The position numbers and the translations under genes were made by a program. A stretch of 64,000 bases of DNA from Bacillus dicomae. GTDB taxonomy: Bacteria > Bacillota > Bacilli > Bacillales > Bacillaceae_G. Location of the stretch: positions 1,054,001 through 1,118,000 of the forward strand of contig NZ_VHIV01000001.1 in the NCBI RefSeq assembly GCF_006494425.1. The letters run 5' to 3'. Each line of letters starts with the position of its first letter. Within the stretch, counting starts at the first letter, position 1. The notes under the pieces are model-generated. The model made no database searches. It was not told the origin of the DNA and saw only the letters and a list, made by a program, of their open reading frames with translations. Positions 1 to 8,980 of this stretch are shown here, piece after piece.

Positions 1-1
1 G

Positions 2-79
2 AATGGCGAATGTAAAACGTTAGATGAAGAGCGTATTATATTTGAAGCAAGTCGATATAAACGAGGTTTGCAAAGATAG
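2..79 (+). CDS. C-terminal end of an unidentified gene (cut by window start)
   Basis: An open frame enters from the left edge and stops with TAG, giving a charged 25-residue tail that ends KRGLQR. A strong terminator follows nine bases later, which supports a real gene end on this strand. The fragment is too short to assign a family. Confidence 0.5.
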   Translation, partial: NGECKTLDEERIIFEASRYKRGLQR

Positions 80-87
80 GTATTTTC

Positions 88-124
88 AGGCTGTGGAGAA
101 AGTCTTCTCCACAGCCTGTTTTTG
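88..124 (+). terminator. Rho-independent terminator of the upstream gene
   Basis: A perfect 13-bp stem (AGGCTGTGGAGAA / TTCTCCACAGCCT) with a 4-base loop is followed by a T-rich run. It closes the gene that enters from the window edge. Confidence 0.85.
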
Positions 125-232
125 TGTGTGAACCTTTTTTATTAATAAAACAGAAGAGAATGATTTAGATAAAATCACTAGTTTCAAAAATCCTTCACGT
201 AATAATGATTATATGAAGGGTTTGAATGTTTC

Positions 233-1615
233 TTATTTTTTTGTCTCGTTGACCCATTTAATAATGTCCTGGATAACGTACTCAGGAACATTAGCAGGGA
301 TTTCATATTCACTAGGAAGACTTAATTCCCCATCACCCTCCGTGAAGAAATGATTCAATTTTGGGTATTTATTGAACTGAACATTCCTACGGTTTGAGAG
401 CCCTTCCTGCCATTTTGTATATTCATTTTTTACTGTTACTTGATGATCGCGTGCTCCTTGTAGAATCAGTAGAGGCTCCTTTCGTAATCTTGCCTCTTCA
501 ACTGGACGCCACCTAGAAACGTCATACATAAAATGAGGTGACCCAAAATTGTAGCCAGCTGGAGGGTGGTCAGGATTGAAAGTAGGATCCTGGATAAAAG
601 CGACTTGTCTTTTTAGTTCATCGATTACTTCCTTTGGTGCCCCTAGGTATTGATTCTGATCAATGGCAATGTCAGTCAATGGGCGTGCAGGTGGTGCGAG
701 TAAGATACTTCCTCTAACAAGTGAGGAAGGTGATTTGCTTAGTATACGCGGCATTGCGCCAGCTCCTAGACTATGTCCAAGAATGAAAATATTATTTGGA
801 TCAATGCCTTCCTGCTGCGCTGCTGATTTGGCTGCATATATGGCATCGTCTGTAGTGTCACGGTCTAACGTAACGGGTTCTGCACTCATCTTTAATGCGT
901 GTTCTAATGTGCGTTTTTCATAGCGCAACACTGCAATTCCGTTGGACGAAAGGCCCACCGCAAGGTCTCGTAAGATTTTTGTTCCCATATATGTGCTATC
1001 GCGATCATGGATGCCAGCACCATGAACAAGAACAACTACGGGTACCTTTTCACCAGGCTTATGTTTCGGAACTGTTAATGTGGCTGGTAACGGATAGGTA
1101 GAATTTCCAATGACGATTTCACGTTCTTGATAGGAAGCAGGTTTATCATATCTAGGATGCGGGATAATATAAGATTCCGGAGGCGTCCTTACCCCAATTT
1201 CATCTACTTTCCCGCCAGGTGTGAATTTAAGGAGTAACGATATGGTAGTTCCTTGGGTAGTTCCTGAAATTTCCACCGTCTGATGGACCAGGTTTCGTTC
1301 TTTTATCACGGGGATTCCCATGCTTCTTATCTCGCTCCAGCCACTTTGTGTCCACCAGTTTTGTAATGTGTTTGCTGTAAACTTAGATTGAAAAGCAGCA
1401 GACGTCAATTGAAGTGCCTCTGCATACTTATCTTGCTGGAGATATTCAAAAAATAATGATGTACGCTCAGTTAAAGAGACTCGTTTTTTTTCTACAGATT
1501 GTTTCTCACGTGTATCTGCGTGAATAGCTGTTGTAAGCGGAAAAGATGAAATGCCTAAAGAAAAGAGCAAGGTAAATGCAAGTAATGATTTTTGTATTTT
1601 CTTTTTTTTATTCAT
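233..1615 (-). CDS. Secreted alpha/beta hydrolase with N-terminal DUF3887-like domain
   Basis: This 460-residue protein has a Lys-rich start and a hydrophobic core ending near Ala33 (HADT), a typical secretion signal. Residues about 45-150 resemble the DUF3887 domain often placed before hydrolases. Residues about 165-460 are an alpha/beta hydrolase of the dienelactone hydrolase/acyl peptidase type: oxyanion HGAG near 198, nucleophile elbow GHSLG with Ser282, acid Asp390 in GARD, and His422 in LNHF. The substrate cannot be told; an ester or peptide is likely. The start is supported by a GGAGG site. It appears monocistronic, since the next gene on this strand is far away. Confidence 0.85.
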   Translation of the reverse strand: MNKKKKIQKSLLAFTLLFSLGISSFPLTTAIHADTREKQSVEKKRVSLTERTSLFFEYLQQDKYAEALQLTSAAFQSKFTANTLQNWWTQSGWSEIRSMGIPVIKERNLVHQTVEISGTTQGTTISLLLKFTPGGKVDEIGVRTPPESYIIPHPRYDKPASYQEREIVIGNSTYPLPATLTVPKHKPGEKVPVVVLVHGAGIHDRDSTYMGTKILRDLAVGLSSNGIAVLRYEKRTLEHALKMSAEPVTLDRDTTDDAIYAAKSAAQQEGIDPNNIFILGHSLGAGAMPRILSKSPSSLVRGSILLAPPARPLTDIAIDQNQYLGAPKEVIDELKRQVAFIQDPTFNPDHPPAGYNFGSPHFMYDVSRWRPVEEARLRKEPLLILQGARDHQVTVKNEYTKWQEGLSNRRNVQFNKYPKLNHFFTEGDGELSLPSEYEIPANVPEYVIQDIIKWVNETKK

Positions 1616-2324
1616 GTTTTAACCTCCAATATGTGCTGATAAAAAAACAGGTATGATAAATTAAGGCTCTGTTGTAACAACGTTTAAATCATTGATATGT
1701 TCATCTAAAACCAGCAGTTCTGATTTTGGCGTAATCGCTCTAATAGTTCCTAACCTCTCTTTCTTCCTTCACTTTATATATTGACTATACGAAACAAAGT
1801 TCTCGTTTTTCTTACTTGATCCTTACAAAATCCTTAAGTGTATAAGATTTGTAAAATATCACTTGCTACTTGACCTGAATTTCAAAACACAAAGCGGTAT
1901 TGCTTAATGGAGATAAGAAGATATCCCAACTAAACTGTACCTATACGCCTATTAAGTTAATTATGGGGAATTTATATGGAACAGAAGAAAAGTTAAAGCA
2001 AAAAGGGAGGTATACAATAAGAGATTTTTTATAAATACTTGAGCGAACGGTGCGGAGTATACATTCAACCTTTAGCTAGCATTTATAAAATAGATCCATT
2101 TCATGACTTTGTACAATAAAATACAAAAAAGAGAAGGGAGATTACCGTCGTACAATTTGAGGCGATAATTAGTTTTGATTTTATTAAGGAAAAGCTATCC
2201 TTTTTTAAAGGATAGTTTTTTTCTTGAACGAATAAATATTCAAAAGAATGTCGCATCTTTCTAGTAGTATTTCTGCTATAATATATTACGCTTTATAATA
2301 TTTTATAGTTAAGGAGAACAACTC
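1616..2324. other. Intergenic region of 0.7 kb with decayed coding fragments
   Basis: No intact gene was found. On the minus strand 1661-1771 is open (ending DLNVVTTEP-stop) but lacks a start. On the plus strand about 1910-2033 reads as a protein-like stretch with LYGTEEKLKQKGRYTIRDFL before a stop, also without a start or ribosome site. Both look like gene remnants but no family was recognised. A TATAAT box at 2277-2282 is a plausible -10 for the downstream binding protein; its -35 is weak. Confidence 0.5.
2195..2224 (+). terminator. Rho-independent terminator without an obvious gene
   Basis: CTATCCTTT and AAAGGATAG pair around a 3-base loop and are followed by a run of T. It lies after the remnant coding stretch, so it may be the surviving end of a lost gene. 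Confidence 0.7.
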
Positions 2325-3953
2325 ATGAAGCGAAAGAAGAGCCATTTAATGGTAATGGCACTTGTTACATCTTTATTATTAACAGCTTGTAATAATAAGG
2401 AAAATAAAAGTGATACAAAGGCAAAAAAACAAGTATTAAATGTAACAGTATCAGAAGAAATTCCTTCTCTTGATACTGCGAAAACGATGGATGGTACATC
2501 AGCGCACGTTATGCAAAACATATTTGAAGGTTTGTATGTATTAGATGATCAAGATCAGCCTATCCCAGCAGTAGCAAAATCGTTTAAAAGAAGTGAAGAT
2601 GGTAAAAAATATACATTTAATTTGCGTAAAGATGCAAAATGGTCAAATGGGGACAATGTGACAGCACATGATTTTATGTTTGCGTGGAAACGTGCAATTA
2701 CACCTGAAACAGCGTCTCAATATGCCTCCATGCTCTTTTACGTGAAAAATGCGAAAGAGATAAATAAGGGGACAATGTCTCTTGATGAACTTGGCGTGAA
2801 AGTAATAGATGATTATAAGTTAGAAGTTGAACTAGAACAGCCAATTCCTTACTTTTTACAGTTGTTAGCACTGCCTATATACTTACCACAACATGAATCA
2901 TTTTTGAAAGAACAAGGAAAGAATTATGCATTGGAACCTAGTAATCTCCTATATAACGGTCCATTTATATTAGAGAAATGGAAGCATGAACAAGAGTTTC
3001 AATTAAAGAAGAATGCTACATATTGGGATCAAAAGAAAGTGAAATTAGACGAAATAAACTTTCAAATTGTAAAGGATACAATGACGGCTGTTAATTTATA
3101 CGAAGCTGGTAATTTGGACCGGGTGCCTATTAATTCTCAATTTGTAGACAAGTATAAAGGGAATAAGGAATTACATATGTCGAGTGATCCTGGAATTGCA
3201 ATGCTACGTTTTAACGAACAAAATAATGCGTTAGCAAATAAAAAGGTACGTCAATCTATTTCATTAGCGTTAAATAAAGAGGACTTCGTTGCGCACTTTA
3301 TTAATAACGGGGCAAAACCTGCCAGTGGATTGGTACCAGCTGGTCATATAAACGAAGAGACTGGTAAAGATTTTAGAAAAGAAAACGGAAATCTTTCTGC
3401 GTATGATTTGCAAAATGCGAAAAAGATTTGGGAAGAAGCGAAAAAAGAGCTTGGAGTAGAGCAAGTAAACCTCGAGTTTTTAACGTTTGAACAAGATAAT
3501 GCAAAACGTATGGCAGAATATATAAAAGGTGACTTAGAAAAGAATTTGCAAGGACTCACGATACAAATTAAACAACAGCCATTTAAGCAAAAATTACAGT
3601 TAGAACAAACAGGTGATTATGATATAACTATGGCAAATTGGGGACCTGACTATAAAGATCCAATTAGTTATTTAGAACTGTTTACGACGGGGAATCCGAA
3701 TAATAAAATGAATTATTCTAATGTTCGTTACGATGAATTAATAAAGAAAGCGAAAACGGATTTTGTACTAGATACGGAAAACCGATGGGAAGCGTTGCGA
3801 GAAGCCGAGCAGGTATTATTAGAAGATGCTGCGGTGGCGCCGCTTTATCATATTGGCTCAGCATATGTACAAAAGGATTATGTAAAAGGAATTGAAAAGC
3901 ATCAATTTGGTGGTGTTTATACTTATAAGAATGCTTATATCGCTAATGAATAA
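2325..3953 (+). CDS. Oligopeptide-binding lipoprotein (OppA family, ABC importer)
   Basis: The 542-residue product begins with a lipoprotein signal (LLLTAC, Cys22) and continues as a family 5 extracellular solute-binding protein. Family features seen include IPSLDTAKTMD near the N-terminus, the domain marker KWSNGDNVTAHDFMFAWKRA and a C-terminal NWGPDYKDP region. The protein should sit on the outer face of the membrane and pass peptides to an Opp-type permease. No permease or ATPase genes are adjacent, so it is an orphan binding subunit that probably shares an Opp system encoded elsewhere. The start has an AAGGAG site eight bases upstream. A terminator follows directly, so the gene is a single-gene unit. 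Confidence 0.93.
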   Translation: MKRKKSHLMVMALVTSLLLTACNNKENKSDTKAKKQVLNVTVSEEIPSLDTAKTMDGTSAHVMQNIFEGLYVLDDQDQPIPAVAKSFKRSEDGKKYTFNLRKDAKWSNGDNVTAHDFMFAWKRAITPETASQYASMLFYVKNAKEINKGTMSLDELGVKVIDDYKLEVELEQPIPYFLQLLALPIYLPQHESFLKEQGKNYALEPSNLLYNGPFILEKWKHEQEFQLKKNATYWDQKKVKLDEINFQIVKDTMTAVNLYEAGNLDRVPINSQFVDKYKGNKELHMSSDPGIAMLRFNEQNNALANKKVRQSISLALNKEDFVAHFINNGAKPASGLVPAGHINEETGKDFRKENGNLSAYDLQNAKKIWEEAKKELGVEQVNLEFLTFEQDNAKRMAEYIKGDLEKNLQGLTIQIKQQPFKQKLQLEQTGDYDITMANWGPDYKDPISYLELFTTGNPNNKMNYSNVRYDELIKKAKTDFVLDTENRWEALREAEQVLLEDAAVAPLYHIGSAYVQKDYVKGIEKHQFGGVYTYKNAYIANE

Positions 3954-3960
3954 ATACAAA

Positions 3961-3990
3961 AAACCTTACTTTTAAAAAGTAAGGTTTTTT
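3961..3990 (+). terminator. Terminator after the oppA-like gene
   Basis: AAACCTTACTT pairs with AAGTAAGGTTT and is followed by TTTTTT. Confidence 0.85.
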
Positions 3991-4467
3991 TACAGAGGGC
4001 AGGGAAATCCTTTGGTGGTGTTCCCCACATATAAAGAAGATAAATGCAAAATTGTAGTTATGCATTCATAAGAAGTTGCAACAAATAAGATTGAGCAGTT
4101 TGTTTAAGTAAAAAGAAGAATAGAAATATAGCATACATGGAATAAGGGAATGCAGTACAGGTCAGTATACAAGCATTCTCTTTCTGTAACTATGTTTGTT
4201 TTTAATTATATAAAAAAAATATTAGATTATATATTTTGTCCTTGGTATACTTAAAAGGTAATTTGGGGTATTAAGATGAATTGATAGAGCAGTTTGTTTG
4301 GAATTATTTGAGTATTATAAAAAAAGCGGGAGCTTAAGTGTTCGATTGGAACGGGACTTTTTTTATATGAATTAATTGGTATGTATAATACTTGGAGAGA
4401 TATTAATTTGGGGATATCGGTGATTTGGTTTAGAAGTTAATGTTAAGGAATTAAGGGGAAAATTAGT
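3991..4467. other. Intergenic region with a possible gene remnant
   Basis: No intact gene is seen. The motif GAGCAGTTTGTTT occurs twice (about 4094 and 4289). Around 4275-4336 an open stretch reads DELIEQFVWNYLSIIKKAGA before a stop, without a start codon, and may be the tail of a lost gene. A weak hairpin with a T run lies at 4320-4365. Confidence 0.4.
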
Positions 4468-4677
4468 ATGAATAAGAAAGTAAAAAATTTAAAATATTTT
4501 ATGCTTATATTAGCTTGCATTGCAATTTTTGGGACAGTTTTACCTAATGTATTAGATCCAAATGAATCATTCGCAGGAAAAATTTCAATTGCAACTTTCG
4601 GTACAATTGGAGCTGGTTTACTATTCTCTATTATGTATTTTATTGTAAAAAAAGCTATTTTAAGAGGTGGGAAATAA
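4468..4677 (+). CDS. Small two-helix membrane protein
   Basis: A 69-residue protein has two predicted membrane segments (about residues 10-28 and 40-62) joined by a polar loop, and a basic C-terminus (KKAILRGGK). An ATTAAGGGGAAAATTAGT leader gives an AAGGGGA ribosome site before ATG. Its stop is one base from the start of the broken DUF4176 gene, so the two were probably cotranscribed. Function is unknown; the pairing with DUF4176 suggests a relic of a locus linked to type VII secretion effectors, which is inference. Confidence 0.6.
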   Translation: MNKKVKNLKYFMLILACIAIFGTVLPNVLDPNESFAGKISIATFGTIGAGLLFSIMYFIVKKAILRGGK

Positions 4678-4678
4678 G

Positions 4679-4961
4679 ATGGGACAAAATTTAGAGTTAG
4701 AATTACTTCCAATAGGATCTGTTGTAATGTTTAAAGATTGGGAACATCCATTAATGGTTTAAGGAAGAAGACGGATGGATTCTGAAACAAAAAACATGTG
4801 ATTATGTATGTTGTTATTTCCCTCATGGTAATATTTCTTCAGAGTACAATTTCTTTTTGAATCATGAAGATATCTCTAGTGTGTTACATCTTGGTTTTAT
4901 TAATGAAACAGAATTAGAGTTTCAAAAATTATTTAAAAAAGAAATTGAAGAAAAGCAGTGA
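4679..4961 (+). pseudogene. DUF4176-family gene, frameshifted
   Basis: The first frame starts MGQNLELELLPIGSVV and reaches HPLMV before a stop at about 4760. The protein then continues in another frame as KEEDGWILKQKTCDYVCCYF, followed by PHGNISSEYNFFLNHEDI and a tail ending EIEEKQ. The combined order (LPIGSVV...DYV..YPxG.IS...FNHEDI) matches DUF4176 small proteins, which are often found beside LXG-type toxins. The break lies where the family normally has a short G-R linker, so a small deletion near 4758 caused the shift. The gene should give no full-length product. Confidence 0.7.
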
Positions 4962-5040
4962 TTCTTTTTAGGTGTTGGTGTTTTTGAAATAGTTAAAGAA
5001 TGGATCTTAATTCACATATACATAAAAAAGGGGAATTTCT

Positions 5041-5421
5041 ATGAAATTAATACGTGTATTTATGATTCTCACTCTTGTTGTATTGTTAAGCGCGTGCAAT
5101 ACAGCAACACAAGTTACAAAGGTTCAAAAAAATGGCGAAACGACTTTGAAAATTGGTTCTCTGCAAGGGTATTACGATGTACAAACGCTTAAAGCTGAAA
5201 AAGGAAATGTGGAAATCCCTTATGCAGCAGCTGTTGAAGAAGGTACGATTTTATTACAAGTTACAAAAGATGATAAGGTTATTTCTGAAGAAGAAATCAC
5301 TTCTCAAAAAGAAGGTTTGCTTTCTTTTGAAGCTCCAAAATCCGGATCATATGATTTAATTGTACGCGTGAAGGGTGAAAAAGAGAAAGCAAAAGAAATT
5401 CAAATACATACTAAGCTATGA
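5041..5421 (+). CDS. Small lipoprotein of unknown function
   Basis: The 126-residue product has a lipoprotein signal ending LLSACN (Cys19) and a mature part of about 107 residues rich in Lys, Glu and Val, consistent with a small beta-sandwich domain. AAAAAGGGG lies ten bases before the ATG. It should be anchored on the outer membrane face. A strong terminator overlaps the stop codon region. No family was recognised. Confidence 0.75.
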   Translation: MKLIRVFMILTLVVLLSACNTATQVTKVQKNGETTLKIGSLQGYYDVQTLKAEKGNVEIPYAAAVEEGTILLQVTKDDKVISEEEITSQKEGLLSFEAPKSGSYDLIVRVKGEKEKAKEIQIHTKL

Positions 5422-5423
5422 AA

Positions 5424-5460
5424 AAACGGCAAGTGGAGTGCACCCGCTTGCCGTTTCTAT
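5424..5460 (+). terminator. Terminator after the small lipoprotein gene
   Basis: AAACGGCAAG pairs with CTTGCCGTTT around a GC-rich loop and is followed by a short T-rich stretch. Confidence 0.75.
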
Positions 5461-5507
5461 TTTCAGTTGATTTTGTCACAACATATGTTTATCAATTTAA
5501 GAGGTGA

Positions 5508-5769
5508 TTTTCCGAAATTCCTTATGAAGTTAAAATAAGAGATGAACAAAAGAAAATGTTACAACTTTGGCATGTTAGTAACGGAATTGATAACTCTCTT
5601 TTACATGATAAAAAGACTGGGTTTGATACATTTTTATTCGAAAGAGATGTAGATGTTAAAAAGTAAGTAGTAGTATTTAGGAGGAGGGACATAAGGTGAT
5701 GCTCTTTTTGGAGCAGGTGTCCTAGACCTTACTACAGATATTGATTATATATGGGGGGAAATAAGTTGA
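5508..5769 (+). pseudogene. Two short coding remnants of unknown family
   Basis: From 5508 to 5666 an open stretch reads SEIPYEVKIRDEQKKMLQLW and ends VDVKK-stop, with no start codon after the preceding TGA. From 5695 to 5769 a second piece reads GDALFGAGVLDLTTDIDYIW and stops at 5767. Both have protein-like composition but no usable starts, so they look like ends of deleted genes. Together with the DUF4176 wreck they mark a decayed accessory locus. Confidence 0.45.
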
Positions 5770-7796
5770 AAAGCATTGAAGTTCTAAATACATACTTTGA
5801 AGGAAGTTCTGTTGCAATCCCTATGTGGTTAAAGCATCTAATTGAGGCAGAGGAGATACATCAAAACTATGAGAATGTACAAGTACTTGGTGCATTAAAA
5901 ACAGATGCGGTGTTGTACTATGTACACCGTACGCTGCAAGTGTTAGATGGACTGTCTTTAGATGAAGAAGCATATCGTATTATTGAAAAGGTACTAACGT
6001 ATAGTGAGCTTGCAAAGGTAGGATCTTTAAAACAGCGGGAGCAATGGAAGAAAAAAGGGATTAATCTATTGGTACATAACGAGGGTTCTGCTGATATCTT
6101 TAGTGATATTCAGTTTATTGAACGTGTAGAGATAAATTTTAACTCTACTGAGTATTTGTTTATTCAAGATTTAATTAGAACACATGGATTAATCGGGCAG
6201 TATATACGCGGGGAGGCTCGTTTGGACTCTCATGTTGATTTAATTAACACATATAAAGAAGAATACAGAGACGTTAGGTTAAAGGAGATTCTATACTATC
6301 TTAACCAATGCATTATTGAGGGCGTATCAAAAGCTTTGTGGAATGAAGTGAAGAACGATGTGAAGATTACAATTGATGGTCTGTTTGATGGTTATATGGA
6401 GCCATTTACTTCTCGTATACATAGACTCACGCCAAAACATAAGGAGTCAGCATTTGAAAAAGATATAATTATGGGGAGCGAGAAGAGTGATGTTCAAACA
6501 TTCCTATCTAATAAGGATTTGTGGTATGTAGAACCGTCTATGCATGCTCTTAGCTTTGAGGATATTTGGACAGTTTTTGTTATGTTAAAGAATGAGATAG
6601 GCACTAGAAAAGTTCAGCATATACATTTCGAGAAATTGATGCAACAGCTGCATTATGATTTCAAAGGCGAAAAAAAGGATAACGTGTATCGTAAGCGAGT
6701 TATTGAGAAGTATTTACGGGAGTACCGTGAGAACGAGAAGCCGAATACAACGCATGTTTCTTTTGAGGTTAAAGTCGATGAAGATATGAAGACTGCGTAT
6801 GTGTCGTTTCGGTTTTCTGCTATAGGTGAGGCGTTAATTACCTTCTGTGTAGAGGCAGAAAAGATAGATATGATGCATGCTCGGGCAAATGTGCTGCTGT
6901 TTGATTTCTTCGGGTTACGAAAGGATGCATATGATAGATTCCATAACGAAGAAGTGTATCTGAAGCATATGAATAGCTCGGCTGATGATAAACGAATTAT
7001 TCTTGATTATATAAAGGGAGATACGATTGTAGATGTCGGAGCCGGTGGTGGTGTCATGCTAGACATGATTGAAGAAGAGACCGAGGATAAACGAATCTAC
7101 GGTATCGATATTTCCGAAAACGTGATTGATACGTTGAAAAAGAAGAAGCAGAACGAGGGGCGTTCTTGGAACGTCATTAAAGGGGATGCAATCAATTTAA
7201 GCAACTCATTTGAAAAAGAATCGGTTGATACGATTGTATATTCTTCTATCCTTCATGAGTTGTTCTCTTATATCGAGTATGAAGGTAGGAAATTTAATCA
7301 TGAAGTAATTAAAAAGGGGCTGCAGAGTGCTTATGAGGTGTTAAAGCCAGGAGGCCGTATTATCATCCGTGATGGCATCATGACCGAAGATAAAAGGTTA
7401 ATGCGGCTGATTCGTTTTAATGATGCCAGCGGAATGAAGTTCTTAGAGCAGTATGTCCAAGAATTTAAGGGGCGTATAATCCAGTATGAGGTACTTGCAG
7501 ACAATACAGTCAAAATGCCTGTTAATGATGCAATGGAGTTCTTATATACGTATACTTGGGGCGAGGACTCCTTTGTTCATGAAGTGCAGGAGCAGTTTGG
7601 AATCTTTACGCCAAACGATTATAAGGATTTCGTAAAGGGGATTTTTGGAGATAAAGTAAACATCGTTCAAGCTATGAACTATTTGCAGGATGGATATACA
7701 AATCATCTTAGCGAGAAAATCAAGTTTACAGATGAGTCTGGGAATGCAGTTGCGCTACCGGATAGTACGTTCTTTATGGTTTTAGAAAAGAGGTAA
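5766..7796 (+). CDS. Large SAM-dependent methyltransferase with unassigned N-terminal half
   Basis: The C-terminal part (about residues 410-560) is a class I methyltransferase: motif I VDVGAGGGVMLDM, acidic motif II YGIDIS, motif III GDAINL and a later EVLKPGGRIIIRDG segment. The first 400 residues are largely helical and charged and match nothing I recognise; a substrate-recognition or scaffold role is inference. I chose TTG at 5766 because a GGGGGGA site lies seven bases upstream; an in-frame ATG at 5751 has no good site and adds five residues. The family size (about 676 residues) is unusual for a stand-alone methyltransferase. A hairpin at 7894 probably ends the transcript. The substrate (small molecule, peptide or nucleic acid) is unknown. 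Confidence 0.8.
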   Translation: MKSIEVLNTYFEGSSVAIPMWLKHLIEAEEIHQNYENVQVLGALKTDAVLYYVHRTLQVLDGLSLDEEAYRIIEKVLTYSELAKVGSLKQREQWKKKGINLLVHNEGSADIFSDIQFIERVEINFNSTEYLFIQDLIRTHGLIGQYIRGEARLDSHVDLINTYKEEYRDVRLKEILYYLNQCIIEGVSKALWNEVKNDVKITIDGLFDGYMEPFTSRIHRLTPKHKESAFEKDIIMGSEKSDVQTFLSNKDLWYVEPSMHALSFEDIWTVFVMLKNEIGTRKVQHIHFEKLMQQLHYDFKGEKKDNVYRKRVIEKYLREYRENEKPNTTHVSFEVKVDEDMKTAYVSFRFSAIGEALITFCVEAEKIDMMHARANVLLFDFFGLRKDAYDRFHNEEVYLKHMNSSADDKRIILDYIKGDTIVDVGAGGGVMLDMIEEETEDKRIYGIDISENVIDTLKKKKQNEGRSWNVIKGDAINLSNSFEKESVDTIVYSSILHELFSYIEYEGRKFNHEVIKKGLQSAYEVLKPGGRIIIRDGIMTEDKRLMRLIRFNDASGMKFLEQYVQEFKGRIIQYEVLADNTVKMPVNDAMEFLYTYTWGEDSFVHEVQEQFGIFTPNDYKDFVKGIFGDKVNIVQAMNYLQDGYTNHLSEKIKFTDESGNAVALPDSTFFMVLEKR

Positions 7797-7893
7797 TGAT
7801 GTTGAAAACCTTTAAAAATACAATTTAAAAAAACTTAATTTAAATTTGATGTGTTGAAGAAAGCCGCGATGTTTATAAAAAGTTGTGTAGCTT

Positions 7894-7930
7894 TACCTCT
7901 TTAGATAATTTAGTCTAAAGGGGTATTTAT
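7894..7930 (+). terminator. Probable terminator after the methyltransferase gene
   Basis: TACCTCTTTAGA pairs with TCTAAAGGGGTA (one G-T pair) around an 8-base loop, followed by TTTATATT. The T tract is weak. Confidence 0.55.
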
Positions 7931-8010
7931 ATTAAAAAAAAGAGATTCTGAAATTGTTGAAGAGGAAGGTAGAGACATTAGATCAACAACAGAGTAGGAA
8001 GAGTATTATT

Positions 8011-8053
8011 TGTGATGCATCTCACACCATAAATACATATATAACTTTACAAT
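8011..8053 (+). promoter_or_regulatory. Fnr-type activator site with a class II promoter
   Basis: TGTGATGCATCTCACA (8011-8026) matches the TGTGA-N6-TCACA consensus of Crp/Fnr proteins, used by Bacillus Fnr for oxygen-limited activation. A -10 hexamer TACAAT lies at 8048-8053, which puts the expected start at about 8060 and the site centre at -41.5, the standard class II position. The gene downstream is broken. Confidence 0.7.
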
Positions 8054-8082
8054 TAGAATATCAATTGATGGGAGGGTTAATA

Positions 8083-8863
8083 TTGAGGAATCGTGATTTT
8101 AATAAAAATCCATTTATTGTAATATAGGAGTTGACAAGAGCATGTCAATTAAAATGTCTGCATTGTCGTGCAGAAGCACAGTATCATCGTCATCCTCTAG
8201 AGCTGACATTCGAAGAAGGAAAAAAACTAATTGATGATATATATGAAATGGAAAATCCAATGCCTGTATTTACTGGTGGAGATCCATTAATGCGTCTAGA
8301 TGTATATGATATTGCAGAATATGCAGTGAAAAAAGGTGTTCGAGTATCTATGACGCCAAGTGTAACTTAGTAAAAAGGTTTCTTTTGGTATTAAAACAAC
8401 AGCTGGTCAGCACTATAGACGTGTTGTGATTCAAGAAAAAATGAAAGAACATAAAAAGGAAAAACAGGTCATTCAATATCAGGATGTATTGATGAATGGG
8501 ATGACGGGGCGAGTTAATGGGCTTGGGCGTGCTCCAAAAGGGGTGAATGATGGAAACGGTTTTGTATTTATTTCTCATATTGGAGATGTATATCCAAGTG
8601 GGTTATTGCCGATTAAAACCGGGAATATTAGAACAAATTCGCTAGCTGAAATCTATTGAAACTCCCCTGTTTTTCAAAATCTTCGTAATCCTGACAAGTA
8701 TAAGGGGAAGTGTGGTGTTTGTGAGTTTCGATATGTTTGTGGGGGATCTCGTTCTAGAGCATATGCAATGACGGGGGATTATATGGAAAGTGAGCCTTTC
8801 TGCGTATACGTACTAAAAGCATTGCGAAAACAGAAAAAGAACATAAAAAAGGGACATGAGTAA
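8083..8863 (+). pseudogene. Radical SAM/SPASM protein (TIGR04053-like), inactivated
   Basis: The remains read LRNRDFNKNPFIVI, a TAG where the family has Trp, then ELTRACQLKCLHCRAEAQ with the CX3CX2C cluster motif. The frame runs to SMTPSVT (about 8367) and stops. It resumes, after what must be a deletion of roughly 90-100 codons, as KKVSFGIKTTAGQHYRR. A second nonsense codon (TGA for the usual Arg) interrupts AEIY-NSPVFQNL at about 8657, and the last part carries the SPASM cysteines (CGVCEFRYVCGG...PFC). The family is an iron-sulfur radical enzyme related to heme d1/heme-modifying proteins; the exact substrate is unknown. Start TTG follows a GGAGGG site. Three independent lesions make activity very unlikely. 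Confidence 0.85.
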
Positions 8864-8886
8864 AAGCTTACTCATAGCCCTTCTTT
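8851..8886 (+). terminator. Terminator overlapping the end of the radical SAM pseudogene
   Basis: ATGAGTAA and TTACTCAT form the inner stem with GGG/CCC outside it, followed by TTCTTT. Confidence 0.65.
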
Positions 8887-8980
8887 AATGTTTTATAATG
8901 GAGAGTACTTCGCATCCTTCATTAAAAATTCACTACCTATAACTGTTGTACTGAAACAAATTTTTTACACATGAATTCTA

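Noticed and set aside
663-1101. Plus-strand frames opposite the secreted hydrolase gene
   Set aside because: They are mirror frames of a clear minus-strand coding sequence with signal peptide and catalytic motifs.
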